This document shows, in pieces, positions 10,001 to 19,064 of a stretch of 38,170 bases of DNA. The translations under genes were made by a program, and so were the position numbers. The notes below the pieces were generated by a model, which saw nothing but the letters and a program-made list of their open reading frames with translations, was not told where the DNA came from and did no database searches. Within the stretch, counting starts at the first letter, position 1. Every line of letters starts with the position of its first letter. The DNA is from Mitosporidium daphniae. Taxonomy: Eukaryota; Microsporidia. The DNA is taken from assembly GCF_000760515.2 (NCBI RefSeq), contig NW_013546378.1, positions 1 through 38,170 of the forward strand. Reading direction: 5' to 3'.

Positions 10001-12416
10001 GATCTCTGGTGCTCTCGGGCAACAAGAACTCGAGGGTCGTCGTGTTCCGCTAATGGCTTCTGCCAAGACACTGCCCTGTTTTGCGCCCTGGGATTTGGGC
10101 TCAAGAGCTGGCGGTTATATTTCGCAGCGCTTTCTCTCAGGAATCCGTGTTCCTGAATTCTATTTCCACTGCATGGCTGGAAGAGAGGGGCTCATCGACA
10201 CTGCCGTCAAAACCTCGCGCTCTGGTTATTTGCAACGCTGCCTTGTCAAGCACCTGGAGTCTCTGCGTGTACACTACGATGGCACAGTACGAGATGTTGA
10301 TGGCACAGTCATTCAGTTCTTGTACGGTGAAGATGGCATTGACGTGGGACGGTCTATGGCGTTGACGCGCTTCCATCTTATGTCACAAAATGTCGCAGCA
10401 TTGATATCCAAATGGGCGCCAGCAGAGGCATTGATGCGCCTTGACACACGAAGCGCGCCGAGATGGCAGCGGCGTCGCGAAAAACGTATTCTTACAGCAG
10501 GTTCTGACGCTCCTGTCGTCATTTCAGCGGCCTCGCCCTGGATTTCTCTGGGTGCCGTTTCAGAACGCTTCTCAGATGAGCTTGAATGTTGGATCAAGAG
10601 CGTGGGTCTAGAGAAGGCCTCCTCTCTCAAAGATCCCTCGGCGTTGACAGCTGACCAATTCCGCGTCTTGATGTGGTTACGCTACATGCGCTCGTTGGTA
10701 GAACCTGGCGAGATGGTTGGTGTGCTTGCAGCACAATCTGTTGGCGAGCCTTCGACACAGATGACACTGAACACGTTTCATTTTGCAGGTTTTGGTGCTA
10801 AAAACGTGACATTGGGAATTCCCCGGTTGCGAGAAATCGTAATGACGGCATCTCGGAGAATTAAGACGCCTACGATGATGGTACCCTTCAGAAAAGATGT
10901 CGACATAGCTCGCGCTCAGAGGCTAGCAGCTCGCGCTACTCGTCGTACGCTTGCTTGTTTGCTCACGTCAAAGAGAGAAACGGGCATCCCGCATCGCAAG
11001 TCAACCGATAGCTTGATGTCCGACGGTGATTGCGATTCGCCTTTATTTGGAGCCTTATCTACAGCTCCTCTTTCGGTGACAGAACGTATTACGTGCACTA
11101 ATGGCACGAGGAAAGGCAACTCTGTATCGTACCGGCAACGGGTCTATAGTGTGCAACTGCAGTTTTTGTCTGCAGTACAGCTATCTGGGGCTGAGTTTTG
11201 CATCAGTGAGACAGAGATGGTAACCGCAATTAAGGATACATTCTCATCCCTATTGCTAGAATATATTCGTAAACAGTTCAAGAAGGGCTCGATCCGCAAT
11301 CTGCGCCGAAATCTTGTCATAAATCAGGCAGCGCTCTCTGCAGAAGAACATTTACGCACAGGTTTCGGGGCCACGAATAGCACAGAAGATGTCTCAATAG
11401 AGGAAGCCGCTGCAGGAAATGCAAATCTTTCTCCCAAAGCAGCTGAAGACGCATCATCAAGTAGCGATGAAGATCTTGAAGAAAGCGACGTTGATGATCC
11501 CGTTTATGGTGGCAGCAGACTGAAGGGAAGTGATGAAGAACGCGAGGAAGATGACGCTACGACCGTCGTCACCATGGGTACTATCGACTATTCCGATCCA
11601 GACACTGATACAAACTCTGATTCGGGAGATGATGATGGCCGCTCGGGTACCACCAGCATTTCTTCTATGGCAGCACTTGTTGCTACCAAGCGGGCAAAGT
11701 CAGACCCAGACGCCAAAGCACCTGAAGAAGGGATAGAGAATTTTTCCTATCACTACGAAACAGGACGTTGCAGCTTCGAATTCCGGTATGCAGTTTCGCA
11801 GCCAAAACTTTTCCTGCTGCCGATTTTGGAGAGATTGTTGGCGCGAGTGATTGTCCGCGAGATTCCTTCCATTGACCGTTGCTTTCTCTCGGAAGAAGAA
11901 GAAGAGGCATCCTGTCATTTGCTACTCACTACGGAGGGTGTCAATTTTATGGGCCTTGCCGCGATGGATATTTCTATGGATTCCAAAACCATACTTCATG
12001 GGTCTCTGGCCACCAGTGATGACCAGGAAACCCTTCTTGACATGAATAGCCTCTATTCAAATGATGTTGGAGCCATCCTGGCAATGTATGGTGTTGAAGC
12101 TGCCCGTGCAGTAATTATTAAGGAGATTGCTGCAGTCTTTGGTGTCTATAGCATCTCTGTAGATGCACGTCACTTGACGCTTATCGCAGATTATATGACA
12201 TTTGAAGGCGGTTACCGTGCCATGAACCGTACAGGGCTAATATCCTCCACCAGCCCGTTGCTAAAAATGACCTTCGAAAGCACCTTTGGATATTTGAAGA
12301 CGGCTTCACTATTCAGTGAGGAGGATTCATTGCGAGGCCCCTCTTCTCGTTTAGTATTTGGTCAAGTTACAGAAATCGGCACCGGGTGTATGGAGATTGT
12401 CCAGCCCGTTCTTTAG
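7035..12416 (+). CDS. RPA190: RNA polymerase I largest subunit (A190)
   Basis: Three exons, 7035-7379, 7527-9146 and 9213-12416, give 1722 residues (yeast Rpa190 is 1664). This is the catalytic subunit that transcribes the large rRNA precursor in the nucleolus. Exon 1 has the clamp zinc region ([20 protein letters not shown] and CVFC). Exon 2 has RQPTLHKPS and the absolutely conserved [10 protein letters not shown] with the three Mg-binding Asp. Exon 3 opens with [18 protein letters not shown] and carries the bridge/trigger-loop region ([19 protein letters not shown]). An acidic low-complexity stretch (about 11400-11640) sits in the C-terminal third, as in other A190 proteins. The introns, 147 and 66 nt, are the longest found here; both fall at exact family junctions. 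The Pol I identity over Pol II/III rests on the acidic insert, the length, and the absence of CTD repeats. Confidence 0.95.
9147..9212 (+). other. 66-nt intron made of two abutting intron-like units
   Basis: The second RPA190 intron runs from GTATGT to TTTTTAG. At 9178-9179 it contains TTTTTAG followed directly by GTATCT, so it divides into a 32-nt and a 34-nt unit, each with a full GT...TTTTTAG structure and the size of a normal intron here. The ACTAATAA branch-like motif lies in the first unit. The joint AG|GT has the form of a recursive-splicing site. Confidence 0.55.
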
Positions 12417-12511
12417 GACGCGATGATGATTGAAGGGTTAGCGTTGGGTACTTAAAATAATAAATTTATTTTCCATCTGGCTAGGGTTGGGCCAACACCC
12501 TTTTCAAATTT

Positions 12512-13257
12512 ATGCAATCATTGGGTGACCTCGGGGCGCTCATGGAGGCGCAGACACGCGCAGTAGAATCAACGCTTTCGGAGCTCCTTGCAACGGCCGA
12601 GGATATGATAGAAGAGGGCCCCGAGCCTGTAGCTGGAATCCTCCATGAGGCTGTCGAAACGCTTCTACGCACGCGACTACAGCTGCTCTCTGAGCGCACC
12701 TCGCTGCGTCAGCTCGTCAAATCGGGCACACTGGAGGTCCCCACTCTCAGTGACAAGTCGATTGAAGAGCTGCCGCAATATAAAACCTGGATTCGCATTC
12801 TCGAGGTTATCATCATTGTATCTCACTGGCTAGGTATAGATGCATAACACTCACGGCTAGGAGAGTGCACTGCCCCATTGCATTGCGCTAGCCAATGCGA
12901 AGACACTGAGCGAAGAGTCCGAGGATCTGATGCATATACCTGTTGGCCGGTATACTACCCAAGATACTTTATGCCCTATCTCTCAAACAGTAATGAAGGA
13001 CCCTATGATCAAGTAGCATGCCCTCTTTCTTTCTTTCTCTAGTGCCCCCTGCAGACATTCGTATGACGAATGCTCCATCAAAACATTGATTGGACAAAAA
13101 GCGTCCATTCCATGTCCAGTCACCGGATGCTCTGCCATAGTAGTTTTGCCACTTTTTAATAATATAGGTCAAGTTGAAGACACTTGGACCCAACAACCGC
13201 CTTTCCAAGTGGATTGCCGAAGAGAGTCGCGAAGGCCAGCTTGGTGATAGAAAATAA
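12512..13257 (+). CDS. NSE2: Nse2/Mms21-type SUMO E3 ligase of the Smc5/6 complex
   Basis: Four exons (12512-12805, 12861-13012, 13043-13139, 13168-13257) encode 210 residues. Introns are 55, 30 and 28 nt. The N-terminal half is a long amphipathic coil (LLATAEDMIEEG, ETLLRTRLQLLSERTSL) that in the family binds Smc5. The C-terminal half has the SP-RING: CPISQTVMKDPM, then PCRHSYDECSI, then CPVTGC, giving the usual Cys/His zinc set. After the last intron the chain ends TLGPNNRLSKWIAEE, like the closing helix of Nse2. In other fungi it sumoylates Smc5/6 and repair substrates. The SP-RING appears only after splicing; the raw first exon seems to stop at 12847. The 55-nt intron itself splits into 28 and 27 nt at an internal CTAG|GTAT. 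Confidence 0.85.
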
Positions 13258-13266
13258 ATTAACGTC

Positions 13267-13308
13267 AACCCTAGTACCCTAACCCTAATACCAAAACCCT
13301 AACCCTAG
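13267..13308. repeat. Interstitial telomere-like CCCTAA tract
   Basis: Forty-two bases made mostly of CCCTAA units, with CTAGTA and TACCAAAA interruptions, lie just after the NSE2 stop. On the plus strand they include GTACCC at 13274 and CCCTAACCCTAG ending at 13308, that is a GT donor, a CTAAC branch-like motif and a CTAG acceptor 35 nt apart, so the tract could itself be spliced. It may alternatively be a telo-box type promoter element. Confidence 0.75.
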
Positions 13309-13427
13309 TATTGGTCATTTTCATTTTGATGTTCATTTTTCACTGAAGACCTAATTTGATTGGCTCGGTTCGCATCCAATTCGATTATTATGACCACATT
13401 GCACCTGCTCGCTATGTTTGCCTAGCC

Positions 13428-13968
13428 ATGAACATGATTGCGAAAATTATCCTTGCCGCTGACTCTTTGCTGTTAGTCTTTGTTTTTCTGGCGCTGATTG
13501 AGAATGGCATTTTCCGAGAATCAGATACTGTTTGCGCTGCACCCTGCTCCTCCCGCGCATCTGCTGCAAGCCCACCAAGATTGAATTCTGTCTCGCCGCC
13601 CCAGATTTATTCTCCAAAAATGGGACACCCTACCTCGCATGGAGGGCCATGCGAACAGAAAAGTGGAGACCCTCATATTCCAACTTCCAGCTTTGTTGAT
13701 CGACGTTGCTCCCCCTCTAGCCTGGTGGATGAATTTGGCTCTGCAAATGGGCATTGTTCGTCTTCGGCTTCTAAACGTTTTTGTGGTCCATACGCAGGTG
13801 ATGGAGGCCAATATACCACTGGAGCAGGTTCATGCTGCCACTTCAGCCTTTGGGATTTTATTTTTCAACTCATTCCATGCAATGGCATTTTTGGACGGCT
13901 GTTTTCGTTTTTTCTCAGCGTTGCTTGCGAAATTACGTTCCACGACGTTATCTTTTTCTACATTCTGA
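13428..13968 (+). CDS. Possible membrane protein, exon structure partly resolved
   Basis: An ATG at 13428 opens a hydrophobic N-terminus (AKIILAADSLLLVFVFLALI). A second open stretch, from about 13519, reads as CTLLLPRICCKPTKIEFC and continues to YSNFQ. A 26-nt intron at 13695-13720 (GTTGAT...CCTCTAG) joins that to WWMNLALQMGIVRLRLLNVF and on to a TGA at 13966-13968. The junction between the first two parts is uncertain: GT at 13472 with AG at 13518 (47 nt) or 13524 (53 nt) fits. An N-terminal extension in the same frame is also possible. At least three hydrophobic segments are visible. I cannot name a family. The last 139 bp lie opposite the tail of the minus gene at 13830-14294, so one of the two models may be wrong there. 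Confidence 0.35.
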
Positions 13969-14294
13969 TGGGTGGCATTTATTTTGCTTACAACTTTTAT
14001 ACCTACATCCCGCTCTTCCATGCAAGATGTAAAACCGAGACACCATCCTATCCAGAAAAGTGCCCTCAAGCCAGCACTGTTAAAAGCTACCATCAAAAGC
14101 CAGAGAGTCAATATGATGGCACCCAGAGATCCCAAAGCCATCACAGTCATGAGCACGGCCGTCATGACTATAAACCCCCAGATCCCGACCGTCAGCCACC
14201 GGTTATAAACGAGACGCGCAAACCCATGCACCATCGCGACCATAAACAGAGGAGAAAGGGCCTTGGCCATGAAATCAATCATGAACCCCTCCAT
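13830..14294 (-). CDS. Multi-pass membrane protein, unknown family
   Basis: The start at 14294 (MEGFMIDFMAKALSPLF) lies just after an AT-rich AAATTTAAATTAC box. The 154-residue product has hydrophobic segments at about 10-25, 30-45 and 48-75, including VLMTVMALGSLGAIILTLWL, then a hydrophilic Lys/Asn-rich tail ending KIPKAEVAA. The opposite strand here is rich in His/Asp/Gln, the usual shadow of membrane-protein codons, which supports this strand for 14030-14294. The tail region beyond about 14000 is less certain, because the plus strand is also open and a further short intron could alter the C-terminus. Confidence 0.5.
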   Translation of the reverse strand: MEGFMIDFMAKALSPLFMVAMVHGFARLVYNRWLTVGIWGFIVMTAVLMTVMALGSLGAIILTLWLLMVAFNSAGLRALFWIGWCLGFTSCMEERDVGIKVVSKINATHQNVEKDNVVERNFASNAEKKRKQPSKNAIAWNELKNKIPKAEVAA

Positions 14295-14368
14295 GAAGCT
14301 GCTACTGTAATTTAAATTTGTACAAAAAATGAAAGGCAAATAAATTGCGTTTCCAAGGAATTTAACTC

Positions 14369-14764
14369 ATGAACTCCACTATTTCGTCAAAGGTCGCCGA
14401 ATTAATCCGAACCAAATCCATCTTGGTAGCTTTGATATTTACATGCTTTAGGTTTTTTCCAAGTCGTTTTGTCCTTACTCCATGCAGGTCAAGGAGCTCA
14501 TCAAGAGCCTTGGCTTTAAACCATACACTGTCGAACTTGACCTTGAAGGTAATATAGCGCATTCGATATCTGTAGATGATGGTGCACAAATACAGGAATA
14601 TCTAACTAGCTCCACCGGCCAGAAAACCGTTCCAAACGTTTTTATCTACGGTAGGCAGAATTTCCCTGAACATCCTAGAAAAACAGTATGGCGGCTGCAG
14701 CGACATCAAGGCACTGCATGAGGAAGGCCGCTTGGTTTCCATCCTTTCCAATAAATCTGAGTGA
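14369..14764 (+). CDS. Class I glutaredoxin with a CPYS active site
   Basis: Four exons (14369-14425, 14452-14548, 14576-14650, 14679-14764) are separated by introns of 26, 27 and 28 nt and give 104 residues. The joined protein reads as a glutaredoxin: N-terminal helix MNSTISSKVAELI, strand ILVFSKSFCPYS with the redox Cys, the conserved cis-Pro in QKTVPNVFIY, and the glutathione-binding GGCSDIKALHEEG. The active site is CPYS rather than CPYC, so the second Cys is missing; it should act by a monothiol mechanism. It would reduce glutathione mixed disulphides in the cytosol; no targeting peptide is visible. The middle intron (14549-14575) has no stop and is a multiple of three, so retention would add nine residues. 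Confidence 0.9.
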
Positions 14765-14816
14765 GTATGATGGCTCACGATGCTGAGAAACTTTAGTGAT
14801 TTTAATTTTAAATTTC

Positions 14817-15826
14817 ATGGGACCCCACCATGATCATGGCAGCGATTCACACGGTGATGATGCGCTCGAATTGCGCCAACTCACCGAACTGTTTTTAAAA
14901 TCCCTTAATGTGCTCTCAAAGATCAAGAAAATTACAGAGGCAGCTTTTACACACAGTTTGGGTTCTGCTCCCCAATCCACCTCGGGCAATTCGCTGCATG
15001 TAGCAACTGCCTCTGGTGTATCGATCGCAGAAACTGTCACCAGCCCTACCGCTCATTCTCAACAAAGAAGGACAAAGAAAAACATGTCAACACGAAGAGC
15101 CTCTGCTGTCCCCGTGCTGTCTTGGTATGCATTGCCGGCGTGTTTATCGCTTAGTAACAATCCCTTTGACGCCGAAATGCAGAGCATAATCACAACTTCG
15201 AGAACAGAGTCCTTTAGGAGCCTCCTGGTCCCATTTAACGAGCGGCTGAAAAGGTTTTTCTGTATTCTAAAGCGCTAGATCCGAGTCTTCATTCTTCTTT
15301 AGGTATTCCCGAAAGCACTTTGACGCTATAATCGGCGAGATCGATGGCAATGATGCTATTATGAAGCCTTCGCTGTCTTCTGAAAGATCGATTGCCGGAA
15401 TCCAAAAACATTCCTTTTTGGCGCTACGGCTGACAATTTCGAACTTCATCCACAAATGGGTTTGCACTTTTATTTTGTAATTCGACTCCAGGGCATGGAA
15501 CTGGCCACCACGTCGCTGGCTACAGAGTATTTTGAAAAATTAATCTGCAAGGTACTGGCAGATTCATAACAGCGATAGAAGCTAGTAAACTGGTCCAATG
15601 AAAAGGTCATAGCTGCTGCAAGTCTAATGCTAGCCATCAAAGTGAATGAGGACAAGTTTTCCATCAAGAGGGAACTGGTTGAAGTAAGACATTTGCCTTT
15701 GATTTCTTTTAGACACTTTCTTCTGAGTTTCACATCAAAAAAGAGTCGCTTTTGCGATGCGAATTCTGGGCCTTTTCGGCCCTCGAATTCGGCCTTTTAA
15801 AGGTCAACTACCCCGCCCTTGATTAG
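14817..15826 (+). CDS. Cyclin-fold protein, CABLES-like
   Basis: The start at 14817 follows a TTTTAATTTTAAATTTC box. Exons are 14817-15253, 15279-15459, 15492-15551, 15579-15683 and 15713-15826. Introns are 25 (or 49 if the acceptor is 15302), 32, 27 and 29 nt. The product is about 290-298 residues. The C-terminal half is a cyclin box: ATEYFEKLICK, then NEKVIAAASLMLAIKVNED, then LVETLSSEFHIKKESLLRCE and a closing LEFGLL, which follow the helix 1/3/5 pattern of cyclins. The 150-residue N-terminal part is Ser/Thr-rich with no motif. It is likely a CDK-binding regulatory subunit; the CABLES comparison is tentative. An alternative last intron (GTCAAC...GATTAG, 24 nt, ending 15826) would extend the protein to a TAA at 15962-15964. 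Confidence 0.65.
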
Positions 15827-15907
15827 ATACTTAATCGATGGCGATCTGAAAAGATCAAGGACAGGCTCAGAAGCCATGCCAAAATTTTCCCATCCCATTA
15901 TGCTCAT
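15797..15907 (-). CDS. Doubtful 36-residue frame convergent with the cyclin gene
   Basis: The first ATG on the minus strand after an AATTAAATTTAAAAG box (about 16021-16035) opens a frame of 36 residues, MSIMGWENFGMASEPVLDLF and a GGVVDL end. It overlaps the last exon of the cyclin by 30 bp. The long ATG-free leader and lack of homology make it weak; it may be only the antisense of an extended cyclin C-terminus. Confidence 0.15.
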   Translation of the reverse strand: MSIMGWENFGMASEPVLDLFRSPSIKYLIKGGVVDL

Positions 15908-16092
15908 GCCTGCAAATGGCGGCAGTACCAGTGCTGCGTTGAACGACGATTGGCTGAACAGTAAACTTGAATTTATTGTCTCGGTAAAAGGGTTGGCCAA
16001 ACTGCGGCAGTTGCTTTTAAATTTAATTTTTTGACCACGTTTTGCAAATCGTCCAATTAAGCCTTGGCTTTTAGGCAAAAGCTTACATAGAG

Positions 16093-17284
16093 ATGCCTTC
16101 CGACCGGTATGCGTTCGTTTCGTTTGTTCATCCTCTTTTATTTTGCTTTAATGACAATTTTGCATTCAAGCGCCACAAACACGCTTACTGAATCGGAATC
16201 TTTCTCGGAAGACTTTAAGGGACTACATAACCCTATATCGCTAAGCAGCCTTCGCTGGGTCTTTCCCAAACGATCAACTCTGCTACAGGCCCAAAACTTT
16301 TACCTGGTTTCGGACGAAGGTGATTTTATATTTTTTCAAATTGCGCAGACATGCCTCCCTCTATTTTCGTTTGTTCAGGCGTCCTTGAGATATTTTTCAA
16401 AGGAAAAGGGGTTAAATCTCCTCTTGACGCAAACTTTTAAATTCTCTGAATGGAGTCTGTCAAAGAAGGAAAATACCCCGAATAGCGACTTTATCACTAG
16501 CAGTGTGGGGCCATTAACTGTAGAGTTTATGGAAAGCCCCACTCCTGGATTCAATATTTCGTATTCTGGGTCAAATGCGGTTTTTTCTGTTCAATTGCAG
16601 TCCATTTGTGCTCCTCTGACACTCCGGGACGGAATTGTCGAGTTTCAGTCTTCAAAAGCTTCCGGAAGCTTTTCGTTTAAATATGCACCGCAGTTTGTAT
16701 TCACCGGCTCCATTGAGGCTGAGGGGCTGCCAAAAAGACCGATTTCGGGAATGGCCTCACTAAACCTGGTGACTCAACTGATCGAGCCGCACCTTGCTGC
16801 AAGTAAATGGTGCTTCTTCTATTTTGTGGCCAAAGGCAAAGAGAGACTCACTTTTTCGCTGCTTCATTTTCTAACTACGGCTCTTTTCCACAAAAAAGAT
16901 TTCTCTCAAGGAATCCTCACCATTGACGGGAAAGTCATCGGCCTCACTCTTAACAATTCGATCACATTTATCAAGCAGAAAATAACGGAACAATCAGGCG
17001 GGTATGCCCTACCTTCACAAATCCATCTTGTCTTTGATGGAATCGGTCCGGGAGGCTCGACTGATGTATGGCGACTGGAAGCCCATATCCCATTGGAAAC
17101 ATGCGTTGATAGATTGGATCTTCTGGCACATATTCCATATTTTATTCGTAAGGTTATTCAGGCTCTGTTATCAAAGCCATACTGCTTCCAATGGTTTGAT
17201 GACATAAAGATTACGCTCACCAGGCAAGGGAAGCCACAATTTTATGAGGGCAAAATTTTTTCCGAAGTCCTTTACATTTGCTGA
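16093..17284 (+). CDS. SVF1: Svf1 family protein (lipocalin-like, survival factor)
   Basis: The body matches the two-domain Svf1 family: LLQAQNFYLVSDEGDFIFFQ near the start, HLAASKWCFFYF and LTIDGKVIGLTLNNS in the second barrel, then RLDLLAHIPYFIRKVIQAL and SKPYCFQW, the family's most conserved C-terminal block. In yeast Svf1 moves ceramides between ER and Golgi and protects from oxidative stress. Two N-termini are possible. The unspliced ATG at 16109 gives 391 residues with a strong signal-peptide-like start (MRSFRLFILFYFALMTILHS). Alternatively, an ATG at 16093 with a 64-nt intron (16107-16170, GTATGC...TTCAAG) gives a cytosolic N-terminus MPSDRATNTLTES of 374 residues. The family is normally cytosolic, so the spliced form is attractive; both keep the same downstream frame. 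Confidence 0.85.
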
Positions 17285-18260
17285 GCATGGCGCAGCCGTG
17301 ATGGTCGATAAAAACTTTATTTTTAAACCTGTACCTTTTTGCCGAATCTTTTCTATACTTTGTGTAAATAAACTTTGGGAACTGCCTCCCTTTTGAATAT
17401 CAACTAACCCGCCACTAGTAAGATAGCACTCGTAACTCTTCCATACAAGCTTTCAAATTTTACCCGATGCTGATGAATGACGGCCTCAGGATTCGCAAAA
17501 GTTGTGGCTTTGTGAAGGCATGGTGGCTTTGGAATGTTTCGCATTTGCCTGGGTGTTCCGTAAAGGATCCTGGACCTTGTGATTGGCGATTAGTTTGCTA
17601 GAGTCGGTCGAGGGCTCTATTTTGGCCAGAAAAATCTTGATGTGCATCTGGACCCACGAGTTGGCGTGCATCTGGACCCACGAGTTGGCGTGCATCTGGA
17701 CCAAGCAGTTGTTGCTGTTGTTAAACCCTCGGCAAGAAAAACTACAGGGACTTGGACAACCACCCGAGCCAGCGCAACTAAAGGTGCCAGGACTTCTTTC
17801 TGGGTCTGAACACCCTGAGCTTTGTGCGAAACAGGGGTCTTAAAACTACTTGCCGAAGAGTAGTCAAAACTTTAGCTGTCATTAAAACGGCGAAAACCTT
17901 GAGCTAAAACACGATTTCTAAGACGTCAATCAGGGCCAAGATAGCCTCCTTGGTGCACACCGTAAATTTCAAGGCTTTTCGTCGCAATTCAGACAGCCAA
18001 GCCCCCTTTGTTGGTATCTGCAGTAATTACTCTATGCTCTTTGCTTCCATTAAGATCTTTGTATGTCGAATTTGTTTCCTTGTCGGTGCTAAAGATTTCG
18101 TATTGCTGATGATCCCCCTTGGAATAGTTATAATATCATGGCGGTGGGATCCGCACTGATGTCGAGGCATAGATCAAGATCTTATCTTGGGCTAACGGTA
18201 AAGTAAGATGCATTTTTTGCCGCTGGAACGAAACAACATTTTGTCGAGATATCGAAAGTT
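17285..18260. other. Long stretch without a supportable gene
   Basis: Nearly 1 kb holds only short open frames on both strands and a 24-bp tandem repeat. One plus-strand segment (about 17950-18100) becomes a Cys-rich frame (FVGICNLCMSNLFPCR) if a 32-nt GTAATT...ATTAAG intron is removed, but it stops at once and has no partner exon I could prove. It may contain degraded coding sequence. Confidence 0.4.
17642..17711. repeat. 24-bp tandem repeat, nearly three copies
   Basis: The unit begins GTGCATCTGGACCCACGAGT and ends TGGC. Copies start at 17642, 17666 and 17690; the third breaks after GTGCATCTGGACCA and then shows a diverged AGCAGTTG. As 24 is a multiple of three, frames on both strands stay open through it, giving repeated CIWTHELA on plus, which makes coding potential here unreliable. 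Confidence 0.85.
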
Positions 18261-18809
18261 TCAGCATTGAAAAAGGTCGGTAGCTCTGCTTTCCCAGCCT
18301 TTGAGATCGATCTGCTCGCATGTATGCTGTGGAAAAAGACCAAGGCTGAGGTCCTTAGAGGGTATATTGACCCGTTTTTCACCGCTAACATGTATGTCTT
18401 GTGTAATCTCCTGGAAGCATCGATGCCTGGTGTTTTCACCACATTGGCGAAAGTAGGGATGCTTTAATGTTCTCAGAGTGCTGTGGCCGAGCACACAACA
18501 CCTGTAGCTTTTTTAACTTTAAATGCACGTTTGGCTCCACATGTTCACTCCGTGCAATTTGATCCCAAACAACAATCCATAATGCCCCGTCTGGGAGATG
18601 GACGGTCTTATTTAACATGAACGCACGGGAGGTTCCAACCGCATGCGCAATGGCGAGTATGAGCAATCGACCATGATTGCTCAAATAGCGTGCTGTCTTT
18701 TCGAGTTGCCCATTTGACTGTCAAATTCAGTTTACAACTCAGCAACGGCAACATTGACACCCTCTTCCCTGTGGAGATCTGAGCCTCTTTTTCGTGGTAG
18801 CCTAACCAT
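18261..18809 (-). CDS. Possible three-exon gene of unknown function
   Basis: An ATG at 18809 (MVRLPRKRGSDLHREEGVNV) runs into a 29-nt intron (18746-18718, GTTGCT...TTGACAG). The next exon 18717-18502 continues in frame as QLEKTARYLSNHGRLLILAI and DGALWIVVWDQIARSEHVEP. A 40-nt intron (18501-18462) would lead to 18461-18261, a Cys/His-rich end (HPYFRQCGENTRHRCFQEIT) that stops at TGA. The product would be 159 residues. The first intron has the usual size and gives a clean in-frame join; the second is longer than normal. No family is recognised, and the plus strand at 18206-18468 also has a protein-like frame (AFPAFEIDLLACMLWKKT), so the strand is not settled. Confidence 0.35.
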
Positions 18810-19064
18810 AATTTGATACGTTTTTGACGAAAACAAAGGCCATAAAATGTGGAGTAACTTGAAGAGCTTTGGGATGCAATAGTACCGATTTGCTGTTATT
18901 CTGCAAAATGCCCCGACATTAAGTAGACATTATGACGCATGTAACGATTTTATTTGCCTGCTCGTGGCGTAGTAACACCCCTTGTACATGGACGACGATG
19001 CACTACCACTTGCGTGTTCTCAACGTGTGATTTAACTCTAACATTAAACGATGCTTTATTTTGT

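Noticed and set aside
14030-14315. Plus-strand frame rich in His, Asp and Gln continuing the 13356 region
   Set aside because: Its composition is that of the antisense of a membrane protein; the minus strand encodes clear hydrophobic segments here.
17285-19064. Transposon remnant in the gene-poor region
   Set aside because: I saw no terminal inverted repeats, target duplication, or transposase or reverse-transcriptase motifs on either strand.
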